Below are positions 18,284-26,819 of a DNA stretch of 64,000 bases, in pieces. This DNA comes from Lederbergia sp. NSJ-179. Its GTDB lineage: Bacteria; Bacillota; Bacilli; Bacillales; Bacillaceae_C. How positions within the stretch are numbered: position 1 is the stretch's first letter; each line of letters opens with the position of its first letter. Position numbers and translations under genes: made by a program. Under the pieces are notes generated by a model. The model was not told the DNA's origin. It did no database searches and worked only from the letters and a program-made list of their open reading frames with translations. The stretch is from contig NZ_JALIFP010000013.1 in the NCBI RefSeq assembly GCF_022867885.1, positions 52,840 through 116,839 on the forward strand, given 5' to 3'.

Positions 18284-19597
18284 GTGGAAAAGGGGAAAGT
18301 CTATTTATTCTTTAGTTTGCTGTTTATTTTTACTTTAATTTTGGGGGCTTGTTCAAGTAAAGATACAGGTACCAATAAGGATTCAGATGGTTCAGGTGAA
18401 ATTACTCTTGGCATTTGGGGGGCATCCGATGAAATTAAACGTGAACAACAATTAATTGACAGTTTTAATGATAAATATCCTGAAGTGAAGGTCAATCTCG
18501 TTTATAAGTCTTGGGATAGCTATTGGAATTGGTTAACCTCCCAAGCTTCCTCGAAAGACTTACCTGACCTTTATAAGATTGACCCTGCTTATGTAAACCA
18601 ATATGCCAAATTAGGGGTTATGAAAGATTTGGGCGATCTAATCAATTCTTCAGATTTTGATCTATCCAATTTCTCACCGAATGTGTTGGATATTCACAGG
18701 TTTGAGGATCAGCAAGTTTCTCTTCCAAGAGATGCTAATGTGATTGTCATGGCTTACAATAAGGATATTTTTGATGAGGCAGATTTGCAATATCCTGAGG
18801 ATGAAATGTCCTGGGAGCAAGTGCTTGAACTGGCAAAAAAATTAACGTTAGATCAAGACGGTAACAATGCATTGAGTTCTTCTTTTGATTCCAAACGTAT
18901 TAAACAGTTTGGACTTGCAATTAATGCTGCTGGAACTGCAGATTCTGTTTTAGAGCCTGAACTTTGGTCTAACGGAGCTCGATTATTAGATGAGGATCAT
19001 AAACTCGCTCTTTCCTCCCCAGAGGCGATCGAAGTATTAAACTTTTTCAGAGATTTAACAACTAAATATCACGTAAATGTTCCAGCGAGTCAAATGGAAA
19101 AATTGGGAGATGATCCGTTTTTAGTTCTTGGATCGAAAAGAGTAGCAATGTCATTTATCGGTAGTTGGAATGTTCAAACGTTAAAAGATGCGGGAATAAA
19201 CTTTGATGTCTTTTTACCGCCAAAATTTGATGAAATACAGGCCGTTGTACAGCCTGCCGGCTACGCGATGAGTCCCTATACGAAGAATGAAAAAGCTGCC
19301 TGGAAATTGTTGAGTTGGTTGGCTGGCTCAGAGGGACAGAAAGAAATTGCTAAACAAGGACATGCAATTCCCGCAAATAAGATGGCTTTTGAAGACTATC
19401 TTCCCAATGATGATAGTTTCAATAAACAGATATTTTTTGAGGCACAATCTAAGTCCATTCCTGATCCATATTTTGAAGACGTAACAAAACTGTGGTGGGA
19501 GTATATCCCTCAAAAACTTCAATTACCTTTAAACGGTAAAGGAGACATAGAAAAGGCAGTGGACGAGATTGCAAATCTTTGGGATTCAAAACATTAA
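18284..19597 (+). CDS. ABC transporter extracellular solute-binding lipoprotein (sugar type), second copy
   Basis: This 437-residue protein has a lipoprotein signal (FFSLLFIFTLILGACSS, lipobox LGAC, Cys about residue 23) and a sugar-binding fold (ITLGIWGASDEIKREQQLI, MAYNKDIFDEADLQYP, GSWNVQTLKDAGINF, PAGYAMSPYTKNEKAAWKLL). The start is GTG at 18284 with AAAGGAG upstream; the nearby ATG is in another frame. It is the receptor for the two permeases before it, and probably feeds the GH4 enzyme downstream. The last codons match a gene stump at 14764-14822. Confidence 0.87.
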   Translation: MEKGKVYLFFSLLFIFTLILGACSSKDTGTNKDSDGSGEITLGIWGASDEIKREQQLIDSFNDKYPEVKVNLVYKSWDSYWNWLTSQASSKDLPDLYKIDPAYVNQYAKLGVMKDLGDLINSSDFDLSNFSPNVLDIHRFEDQQVSLPRDANVIVMAYNKDIFDEADLQYPEDEMSWEQVLELAKKLTLDQDGNNALSSSFDSKRIKQFGLAINAAGTADSVLEPELWSNGARLLDEDHKLALSSPEAIEVLNFFRDLTTKYHVNVPASQMEKLGDDPFLVLGSKRVAMSFIGSWNVQTLKDAGINFDVFLPPKFDEIQAVVQPAGYAMSPYTKNEKAAWKLLSWLAGSEGQKEIAKQGHAIPANKMAFEDYLPNDDSFNKQIFFEAQSKSIPDPYFEDVTKLWWEYIPQKLQLPLNGKGDIEKAVDEIANLWDSKH

Positions 19598-20115
19598 AAA
19601 AATTTAAGTGGTTTTTTAATCCTTTCAGGAATATTCATTGAATGGTGGCAGACAGTATATAATCGGTTCTGCCCTATAATATGAAATGCTCCTGAAGGGA
19701 GTACAAATTGTGATTTTGTTGTTAGGTCTTATTAGGAGAAATTGGTATTGAGGACAATTCTAATTCGGGTTGACTACACAACAAGATGGAATGGTACCTT
19801 GGAAGGTAATTTTTTTCCGATTCCACTTGCGACAGGGGCTTGACGTTCCGTATTGTTTTCACATGTAGCTTTAATTTGCCGATTTTTTCTGGAAAGGGCA
19901 AATATGTGCTTCTTTAAAACTCTTTTTTATTGGCTAAAGTTACTGCGAAAATAATTAGCCAAGTAACGAGAAATGAGAATCCAAATGTTGAAACGCAGCC
20001 ATTGTCTAAGAAAGGTTCATGGAATGGATTAAACGAAAAGAAAGAGCAGTATAACTTTTCATTTTAAATAAAAGTATGTATTGACCTTAAATAAAGATGT
20101 TGGAGTGAAAGAGGT
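19598..20115 (+). other. Gene-free stretch between binding protein and GH4 genes
   Basis: About 520 bases. A weak A/T stem (ATTAAAAAA / TTTTTTAAT, 19594-19619) follows the stop and may terminate. A second hairpin has GGCAGA (19647-19652) and TCTGCC (19668-19673). The rest looks like decayed sequence with no open frame I recognise. No clear promoter for the GH4 gene was found. Confidence 0.4.
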
Positions 20116-21417
20116 ATGATTAAAATTTCAATTATTGGGGCTGGAAGTGCATTTACACAGGAAATTATCGTGGATATTTTAACAATCGATGGGATTGACG
20201 AGGGTATTATTGCACTTGTTGATATTGATGCAGAGCGGTTGGAGATAGCACACAAACTCGTGGAAATGATAGTTGAGAAAACAGGGAAAAAGTGGACAGT
20301 GGAATCCTCAACAAATCGTAGGGAGGTCATAGTCAATTCTGATTTTGTAATAAATCAAATTGAGGTTGCGGGTCTGTCAACTGTAAAGATGGAATATGAA
20401 ATTCCTTTGAAGTATGGTGTTAAGCAGTGTATAGGGGACACGTTGGGTCCCGGTGGTTTATTTAAAACGTTAAGAACGTTACCTGCATGGTTGGAGATTG
20501 TGGAGGATATAGAGGAGCTATCTCCGAATGCAACTATTTTAAATTACACAAATCCGATGTCTGCGGTTACCTTAGCTACAACGAAAGTGACATCTATTCC
20601 GGTAATTGGATTATGCCATTCTATTCAAAATACCTCACAAGATTTAGCGAAATATTTGGATGTTCCTTACGAAGAATTAAAATGGAAATCAGCGGGTATA
20701 AATCATATGTCTTGGTTCGTCGAGTTAACTCATAACGGTAAAGATATGTATCCAGTCCTCAAAGAAAAAATAAAGGATCCGAACTTGTTGGCAAAGGACC
20801 CAGTTAAGTTTGATGCGATGAAATATTTGGGGGCCTTTGTGTCAGAATCAAGTGGTCACTTTTCTGAGTATGTTCCATATTATCGAAAGCGCCAGGATCT
20901 TATAGATATCCATTGTAGTACGGGTTACAATGGAGGTACAGGCTTTTATGCGAATAACTGGCCTACATGGAGAAAAGAGAATGACGAAATAATAAGAAAA
21001 AAGCTAACCGGAGAAGAAGACATTGAACTTACTCCTAGTGGCGAATACGCTGCCGTGATTATTGAAGGAATAGTCAAAAACTCACCTAAGGTTATTTATG
21101 GTAACGTATTAAATCAAGGATTAATCGAAAATTTACCAGTTGATGGGGTTGTTGAGGTTGCCTCATTGGTAGATCAAAACGGTGTTCACCCTTGTCGCTT
21201 TGGTAGGTTGCCTGAGCATTTAGCTGCACTTTGCCGCAGTAACATGGCTTTTTTTGAGTTGGCCGTTAATGCTGTTTTGAATAAAGATAAAGAAATGGCT
21301 ATGCACGCCTTGATGTTGGATCCTTTAACCGCTGCTATTTGTTCTCTTGGTGAAATCAAGAACATGTTCGAAGAATTGTTTTTGGCTGAGCGTGAGTACA
21401 TTGGAGATTTAAAATAA
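20116..21417 (+). CDS. Glycoside hydrolase family 4 (alpha-galactosidase/alpha-glucosidase type)
   Basis: This 433-residue protein has a GH4 N-terminal NAD-binding start (ISIIGAGSAFTQEIIVDIL), then GDTLGPGGLFKTLRTLP (about residues 111-127), NYTNPMS (about 146-152), the metal-site GLCHSIQ (about 171-177) and AGINHMSWF (about 200-208). GH4 enzymes cleave alpha- or beta-glycosides by a redox mechanism using NAD and Mn. The CHS triad resembles MelA-like alpha-galactosidases rather than the CN-P motif of 6-phospho-glycosidases, which suits ABC uptake of unphosphorylated sugar. It overlaps the kinase start by one base. Confidence 0.85.
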   Translation: MIKISIIGAGSAFTQEIIVDILTIDGIDEGIIALVDIDAERLEIAHKLVEMIVEKTGKKWTVESSTNRREVIVNSDFVINQIEVAGLSTVKMEYEIPLKYGVKQCIGDTLGPGGLFKTLRTLPAWLEIVEDIEELSPNATILNYTNPMSAVTLATTKVTSIPVIGLCHSIQNTSQDLAKYLDVPYEELKWKSAGINHMSWFVELTHNGKDMYPVLKEKIKDPNLLAKDPVKFDAMKYLGAFVSESSGHFSEYVPYYRKRQDLIDIHCSTGYNGGTGFYANNWPTWRKENDEIIRKKLTGEEDIELTPSGEYAAVIIEGIVKNSPKVIYGNVLNQGLIENLPVDGVVEVASLVDQNGVHPCRFGRLPEHLAALCRSNMAFFELAVNAVLNKDKEMAMHALMLDPLTAAICSLGEIKNMFEELFLAEREYIGDLK

Positions 21418-22379
21418 TGGTGAAAGGCAAAAAAAATCTGTCCGAAAATAATGTTGTTGTTATCGGTGAATTGAACGTTGATTTTATATTAACCGGAGAG
21501 GAAGTAATACCTGAATGGAACCGTGAAAAACTTATCAATGAGTTTAACTTGGTTTTAGGGTCCTCCTCTGCAATAACGGCATGTTGTTTGGCTGGGTTAG
21601 GATTAAACGTTCGATTTGTTGGAATGGTCGGGGATGATTCTTTCGGAGAATTTTGTATAGAAAAATTGAAGGCCAGAGGGGTAGATACATCGTACGTAAA
21701 AAAGATACCTAATATTAAGACGGGCGTTACTTTATCGTTTTCAACATCAAAGGACAGGGGTCTATTAACCTACATGGGGTCTATTCCACATCTGATGCCA
21801 AAAGATTTACCGGAAAATCTATTGGGAATTGCTGATCATATTCATTTCGGTTCTTATTATTTACAAAAAGGAATGCAAGAATACTGGAATCAATTATTTT
21901 CAGATGCTCATAAATACGGTATCAGCACATCTTTTGATGTTGGGTGGGATCCATACGAAGAATGGAATAGGGACTCAATAAGTGAGTTGCTTCAGTACAC
22001 GGATTTATTTATTCCTAGTAAAGATGAGTTTCAGCATATCTTCTTTGACTTGCGTGATAGGAACAGGATCTCCGAGAAACTGCCTGAGAAGAGAGGGATG
22101 ATTGTTATAAAATGCGGAGCTGAGGGATCGTGTGCCATAGTAGGAAATGAAATGAACAAAGCACCTGGTTATCCCGTAAATGCAGTTGATACGACAGGTG
22201 CAGGGGATTCTTTTAATGCTGGGCTTATTTGTGGATATCTTGAAGGGAAACGTGACCTGGAATTGCTGTCTTTTTCTAATGCATGTGGTGCCCTAGCGAC
22301 CTTACGAATCGGGGGCGCAGAAGATGTACCCAATAAAGAGGAAGTTGAATCGTTTTTAAAAAAGGAAATAGCTAAATGA
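21417..22379 (+). CDS. PfkB-family carbohydrate kinase
   Basis: This 320-residue ribokinase-fold enzyme starts VVVIGELNVDFILTGEE and has GLGLNVRFVGMVGDDSFGEF near residues 60-80. The ATP-site signature DTTGAGDSFNAGLICGYLEG near 257-276 contains the catalytic Asp in GAGD. The ATG overlaps the GH4 stop (TAATG), so the two are translationally coupled. It probably phosphorylates the monosaccharide released by the GH4 enzyme. The sugar cannot be deduced from sequence. Confidence 0.85.
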   Translation: MVKGKKNLSENNVVVIGELNVDFILTGEEVIPEWNREKLINEFNLVLGSSSAITACCLAGLGLNVRFVGMVGDDSFGEFCIEKLKARGVDTSYVKKIPNIKTGVTLSFSTSKDRGLLTYMGSIPHLMPKDLPENLLGIADHIHFGSYYLQKGMQEYWNQLFSDAHKYGISTSFDVGWDPYEEWNRDSISELLQYTDLFIPSKDEFQHIFFDLRDRNRISEKLPEKRGMIVIKCGAEGSCAIVGNEMNKAPGYPVNAVDTTGAGDSFNAGLICGYLEGKRDLELLSFSNACGALATLRIGGAEDVPNKEEVESFLKKEIAK

Positions 22380-23143
22380 TGAATCCAAAAACCAAATGAT
22401 TCTTAACCCTTAGCCGTTCATGGCCACTTTTTTTTCTAATCATGTACCTTATATTTGATTGATCTCGATCGGGTTATTTTAAGTATTTTTCCATTTCATT
22501 TGAAAAAGGCATAGAAGAGAGTTCGAATAGAGCGATATCCGGTAGTGTTAAAAGTTCTCCGAAAACAAAAAATCAGAAGAAGTACTAGGTCTAGACTGTG
22601 ATGGTAAGTCGTCGCAATCATTCTTGGCAAAACCGCCAATGGTTTGATATTAGAGTAACGAAGGGGAAAAAGAAGGCATACCGAATAACCTCTTGGTTTT
22701 TCCTATTTTAACCCATTGGCAAATGCGGTTTGTCGAGAGCTCGCTCTGTTAATTGCCATAAAGTATAATAGAATTCTTATTATCTTAATCTACACAATAG
22801 TAAATGTTAAATATTTCTCCCCAAACTTAACCTATCAATACCTTACAAAACCTTCTCGATGAAGATTTAGGAGGTTTTGTAAGGCAAAAAAAGAACTTGT
22901 ATGATAGGACTATAATCCCCAATTTTACTGAAAGACGTTTTTAACATCATAAAAGTACTGGAAGTTAATGGTAGTTTCCTGAATAGAATTAGACAAGTAT
23001 TATGCCCACAGGTTTCAGTTATCCACATTCCAATTTCGTGTTCTATATTCCATAGGGGTATTTTTTGTATTTTTAAAACATTTTTGAAAAATGGAACTGG
23101 TCAGCAAACCCGGTCATTTCAGATATTTGATGAAGGATGTGTT
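22380..23143 (+). other. Gene-free stretch with a perfect 13-bp inverted repeat
   Basis: About 760 bases. No open frame that I can assign. CCTTACAAAACCT (22841-22853) pairs with AGGTTTTGTAAGG (22872-22884). Only A residues follow on the plus strand, so as a terminator it does not fit this strand. The stretch reads like decayed DNA between the sugar cluster and the Rpn remnant. Confidence 0.4.
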
Positions 23144-24073
23144 ATGATGACCATAACTGAACTACATTATGAAAAACCTACTCATTCTATTCCTCCACTT
23201 AAAGTCAGAGAAGACCCCACGGATTACAACCAACAGATGAGGAAGGAAAAGCTGCTCAAAAATCAGTTGCAGAAGAATATGGATTATGATGAGCTACGAC
23301 CCGTGAATTCCATTAATATTCTTAATTTTCCCGTATTCACTCAAACAGAACGCTTTCATACGTCTTATCATCTCTACGAAGATGAGGAACAATTCAGGCT
23401 GTCGAATATAATGGAGTTTCATTTTGTTGAGATGCCGAAGTTAATAAAAGATTGGCAAGTTGATAAACTAGATCCATGGAATGATGTACTAGCAAGATGG
23501 CTCTTGATGTTAGGTATGGTCGATGGTAGAAAGGGGAAAATCTATGACGATATTTTTAAGGAATTGGAGGAGATAGCCATGAAGGATCCGATCTTGCGTA
23601 GGGCTTTTGAAGACTGGGAGGAGTCGAGCATGACGGAGGAGGAAATCTATGCTTATGAATCACGGTTGAAGTATATTTTGGATAAAGAGGAGGACGAACG
23701 CAAGAAGAAATTATTCGTCCAGCAACAAAAGGCTTTTGAACAAGAAAAGAAAGAGTTTGAGCAGAGGAAGAGAGATCTAGAACAAGAACAGAAAGGTCTC
23801 GAACAAAAGCGGAAAGGTTTAGAACAAGAAAAGAAAGGTTTAGAACTAGAGAAGAAAATTTGGGAGCAAGAAAAGAAAGAAATAGAGCAAGAGAAAAGGC
23901 GTATTAAACAATTAAAAGATGCCAATCATAAAGCAAATGAAGCAGAACAAACTGCTAAAAGAAGGATTGCCCTCCATCTTTTGGAAAGGGGCATGCCCAT
24001 CAAATTTGTTGCGGAATCAACGGATCTGGATGAGGACAAAGTGACTGAAATTCAACGTGAAATGAAAGAATAA
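23144..24073 (+). CDS. Rpn/YhgA-like protein lacking the nuclease core, with coiled-coil tail
   Basis: This 309-residue protein matches the middle and end of Rpn (PD-(D/E)XK transposase-like) proteins: SINILNFPVFTQ, SYHLYEDEEQFRLSNI, MEFHFVEMPKL, LARWLLMLG, LEEIAMKDPILRRAFEDWE. The N-terminal nuclease domain that normally precedes this is missing; residues 1-60 (KVREDPTDYNQQMRKEKLL) lead straight into the distal part. Residues about 215-275 are seven-residue E-Q-E-K-K repeats, a strong coiled coil. A helix-turn-helix-like end follows (FVAESTDLDEDKVTEI). ATG 23144 follows GAAGGATG. Without the catalytic residues it is probably inactive as a nuclease. Confidence 0.7.
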   Translation: MMTITELHYEKPTHSIPPLKVREDPTDYNQQMRKEKLLKNQLQKNMDYDELRPVNSINILNFPVFTQTERFHTSYHLYEDEEQFRLSNIMEFHFVEMPKLIKDWQVDKLDPWNDVLARWLLMLGMVDGRKGKIYDDIFKELEEIAMKDPILRRAFEDWEESSMTEEEIYAYESRLKYILDKEEDERKKKLFVQQQKAFEQEKKEFEQRKRDLEQEQKGLEQKRKGLEQEKKGLELEKKIWEQEKKEIEQEKRRIKQLKDANHKANEAEQTAKRRIALHLLERGMPIKFVAESTDLDEDKVTEIQREMKE

Positions 24074-24154
24074 GGACGTTCCTATTCATTCATATAGACG
24101 GTCGATTATGGATATATGAGCCGGCCGCGCTGCCGGCAACAGAAGTATGAAATC

Positions 24155-24182
24155 AGAGGGACTTTGTTCCCTCTATTTTTTG
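24155..24182 (+). terminator. Terminator between the Rpn-like gene and kbl
   Basis: AGAGGGA (24155-24161) pairs with TCCCTCT (24168-24174), followed by ATTTTTT. A GC-rich GCCGGC repeat lies about 30 bases upstream. Confidence 0.75.
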
Positions 24183-24203
24183 TGTAAAATTGTCCTTTAT
24201 CAA

Positions 24204-24231
24204 TGTACATTTTCTGTGCATATGGTATAGT
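24204..24231 (+). promoter_or_regulatory. SigA-like promoter of kbl-tdh
   Basis: TGTACA (24204-24209), 16-bp spacer, TATAGT (24226-24231), about 105 bases before the kbl ATG. The -35 matches at four of six positions. Confidence 0.5.
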
Positions 24232-24336
24232 ATGTGTATAAATCAGTGTTATGTAAGAACTATTGTATTTTTGGAGTGGACATTTGTATATTATACACTG
24301 ACATGGGAACAATGATAACGATATGGAGGGATTGGA

Positions 24337-25527
24337 ATGACAAGTCAAAATTTACACAAATTTTTAACAGAGAATTTAGACACGTTGCGGGAGCAAGGGC
24401 TTTATAATGAAATTGATGTTGTGGAAAGTCCTAATGGACCGATGATCAAACTTAATGGTAAAAAGTTGATCAATTTGTCTTCTAATAATTATTTGGGGTT
24501 AGCTACAGATGATTGTTTAAAGGAAGTAGCGATTACGGCGATTCAAGATTGGGGAGTTGGAGCAGGTGCGGTTCGTACAATAAATGGTACTTTACAGGTC
24601 CATACGAGGCTGGAAGAAAAGCTAGCTGAATTTAAAGGAACGGAAGCAGCGATCTCTTATCAATCAGGCTTTAACTGTAATATGGCAGCGATTTCAGCAG
24701 TAATGGATAAAAATGATGCGATTTTATCGGATGAGTTGAACCATGCTTCGATTATCGATGGTTGCCGCTTGTCTAAAGCAAAAATTATTCGGGTCAACCA
24801 TTCTGATATGGATGATTTACGGCAAAAGGCGAAAGAAGCTAAGGAATCCGGTCTATATAATAAGATCATGGTGATTACGGATGGCGTCTTTTCAATGGAT
24901 GGAGATATCGCTAAGCTGCCAGAAATTGTGGATATTGCTGAGGAGTTTGACCTTATTACGTATGTTGATGATGCTCATGGATCCGGTGTACTTGGCAACG
25001 GAGCTGGTACTGTGAAGCATTTTGGTCTGCAAGAGAAGGTGGATTTCCAGATTGGAACACTATCGAAAGCGATTGGGGTTGTTGGGGGATATGTCGCCGG
25101 CAAGAAAGAATTAATTGATTGGTTGAAAGTTCGGTCTCGTCCCTTCTTGTTTTCTACGGCTGTTACACCTGCAGATGCCGTAGCCGCCACAAAAGCGATC
25201 GAAATCTTAATGGAAAGCAAAGAACTAAATGAACGACTCTGGGAAAATGGCGATTATTTGAAAAAAGGGTTGCAGGATTTAGGGTTTGATATTGGTCATA
25301 GTGAAACACCGATAACACCCTGCATCATTGGCGAAGAAAAGGCAACGCAACAATTTAGTAAGCGGCTTTTCGAAGAAGGGGTATATGCAAAATCCATCGT
25401 TTTTCCAACGGTACCAAAAGGAACCGGTCGCGTTCGAAATATGCCGACAACCGCTCATACGAAGGAGATGCTTGATCAAGCCATAGCTGTTTATGAGAAG
25501 GTTGGGAAAGAAATCGGAATCATCTAA
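24337..25527 (+). CDS. kbl: Glycine C-acetyltransferase (2-amino-3-ketobutyrate CoA ligase)
   Basis: This 396-residue alpha-oxoamine synthase has [11 protein letters not shown] near residues 47-57, [18 protein letters not shown], the PLP-stacking [23 protein letters not shown] near 209-219, and the Schiff-base Lys in [13 protein letters not shown] near residue 244. It splits 2-amino-3-ketobutyrate with CoA into glycine and acetyl-CoA. GGAGGG precedes the ATG. The threonine dehydrogenase gene begins 25 bases after it, so the pair forms the threonine-to-glycine route. BioF is the close relative, but no biotin genes are near. Confidence 0.9.
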   Translation: MTSQNLHKFLTENLDTLREQGLYNEIDVVESPNGPMIKLNGKKLINLSSNNYLGLATDDCLKEVAITAIQDWGVGAGAVRTINGTLQVHTRLEEKLAEFKGTEAAISYQSGFNCNMAAISAVMDKNDAILSDELNHASIIDGCRLSKAKIIRVNHSDMDDLRQKAKEAKESGLYNKIMVITDGVFSMDGDIAKLPEIVDIAEEFDLITYVDDAHGSGVLGNGAGTVKHFGLQEKVDFQIGTLSKAIGVVGGYVAGKKELIDWLKVRSRPFLFSTAVTPADAVAATKAIEILMESKELNERLWENGDYLKKGLQDLGFDIGHSETPITPCIIGEEKATQQFSKRLFEEGVYAKSIVFPTVPKGTGRVRNMPTTAHTKEMLDQAIAVYEKVGKEIGII

Positions 25528-25552
25528 ACAAGCTGGATCAGGGGGAAGTCCA

Positions 25553-26503
25553 ATGAAAAAAATTTTGGTAACAGGTGCGCTTGGGCAAATAGGGTCGGAA
25601 TTGATCGTGAAGCTGCGAAATCTATATGGGGAGAATAATGTTATTGCTACAGATATTCGCAAAAATGATTCAGTTGCAGCTTTATCTGGGCCATTCAAGC
25701 TTCTAGATGTGGCAGATGGGGAAAAGATGTTTCAATTGGCGAAGCAGAACCAAGTGGATGCTATCATTCATTTGGCCGCCATGTTATCAGCAGTTGCCGA
25801 GAAAAAACCGCTTGCTGCTTGGCATTTGAATATGGGTGGATTAATCAATGCGCTTGAGACAGCCAAAGAGCTAGGCATTCAATTATTTGCGCCAAGTTCG
25901 ATTGGGTCTTTCGGGCCAACCACACCGAAAGATAAGGCTCCACAAGATACAATTCAACGGCCAACCTCGATGTACGGAGTGAACAAGGTAGCTGGTGAGC
26001 TTTTATGTGATTACTATTTCGCGAGGTTTGGCGTGGATACACGCGGAGTTCGTTTTCCTGGTTTAATCTCATATGTGACTCCTCCTGGAGGAGGGACAAC
26101 GGATTATGCTGTTGAAATATATTATGATGCCGTTGAAAAGGGGCGTTACCAGTCTTTTATTAATAAAGGGACTTATATGGATATGATGTTTATGCCGGAT
26201 GCGCTCGAAGCCGTTGTGCAATTGATGGAGGCGGATCCAGCAAAATTACAGCATCGAAATGCCTATAATATAACAGCGATGAGTCTAGAACCAGAGGAAA
26301 TTGCCACAGAAATTCGGAAACATATTCCATCCTTTGTATTAGATTACCAAGTTGATCCTGCTCGTCAAGCGATTGCAGACAGCTGGCCTAACTCTATTGA
26401 TGATTCTGCTGCCCGGGAAGAATGGGGGTTCCGCCCACAGTATAATCTAGAGAAAATGACGGCCGATATGTTAGAAAAAATCCGTGAAAAAGCGAAGGTA
26501 TAA
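25553..26503 (+). CDS. tdh: L-threonine 3-dehydrogenase, SDR (epimerase-like) type
   Basis: This 316-residue protein has an NAD-binding start (ILVTGALGQIGSELIVKL), the DAIIHLAAMLSA block, and the SDR catalytic SMYGVNKVAGE (Tyr-x3-Lys) near residues 137-147. RGVRFPGLISY and DMMFMPDALEAV are typical of UDP-galactose-epimerase-like threonine dehydrogenases. It oxidises L-threonine to 2-amino-3-ketobutyrate, the substrate of Kbl encoded just upstream. ATG at 25553 follows GGGGGAAG; the longer frame from 25493 lies inside kbl. A terminator follows. Confidence 0.88.
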   Translation: MKKILVTGALGQIGSELIVKLRNLYGENNVIATDIRKNDSVAALSGPFKLLDVADGEKMFQLAKQNQVDAIIHLAAMLSAVAEKKPLAAWHLNMGGLINALETAKELGIQLFAPSSIGSFGPTTPKDKAPQDTIQRPTSMYGVNKVAGELLCDYYFARFGVDTRGVRFPGLISYVTPPGGGTTDYAVEIYYDAVEKGRYQSFINKGTYMDMMFMPDALEAVVQLMEADPAKLQHRNAYNITAMSLEPEEIATEIRKHIPSFVLDYQVDPARQAIADSWPNSIDDSAAREEWGFRPQYNLEKMTADMLEKIREKAKV

Positions 26504-26533
26504 AAGGCGGTTAGTTATTACATGGATACTAGT

Positions 26534-26569
26534 AAAGGCTATTTGGCTTGAAAGACAAATAGCCTTTTA
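26534..26569 (+). terminator. Terminator of kbl-tdh
   Basis: AAAGGCTATTTG (26534-26545) pairs perfectly with CAAATAGCCTTT (26556-26567), with a short T tail. A GGTGCCAGGCAC motif at 26618-26629 resembles one at 58025-58036. Confidence 0.75.
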
Positions 26570-26765
26570 GAAATGAACGGATCTGTCCTTGTCGACAAGA
26601 ATCGACCTTTTTCGGGAGGTGCCAGGCACTTGCACTTAATGGAGGACCATGAGCGGATCAGCTGTGCAGATTTTTTCTAAACGACTTACCTAATCAATAG
26701 CCTTCCATGTTTCAGTCCACTTAAAAAGTCAATTCTACTATTACAACCGCTGTTGTTGCTTCGCT

Positions 26766-26788
26766 CCATAGCTTCTTTTTGGTATACT
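26766..26788 (+). promoter_or_regulatory. Extended -10 promoter of recQ
   Basis: TGGTATACT ends at 26788, giving an extended -10 with TATACT at 26783-26788. The -35 candidates upstream (for example TTCGCT) are poor. It lies 31 bases before the start codon. Confidence 0.45.
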
Positions 26789-26819
26789 ATTCTTATCTAT
26801 TCAATTGGAGGGTCGTTCA

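Noticed and set aside
25279..25698. 139-codon minus-strand ORF
   Set aside because: It lies antisense across the kbl-tdh junction, both of which are certain genes.
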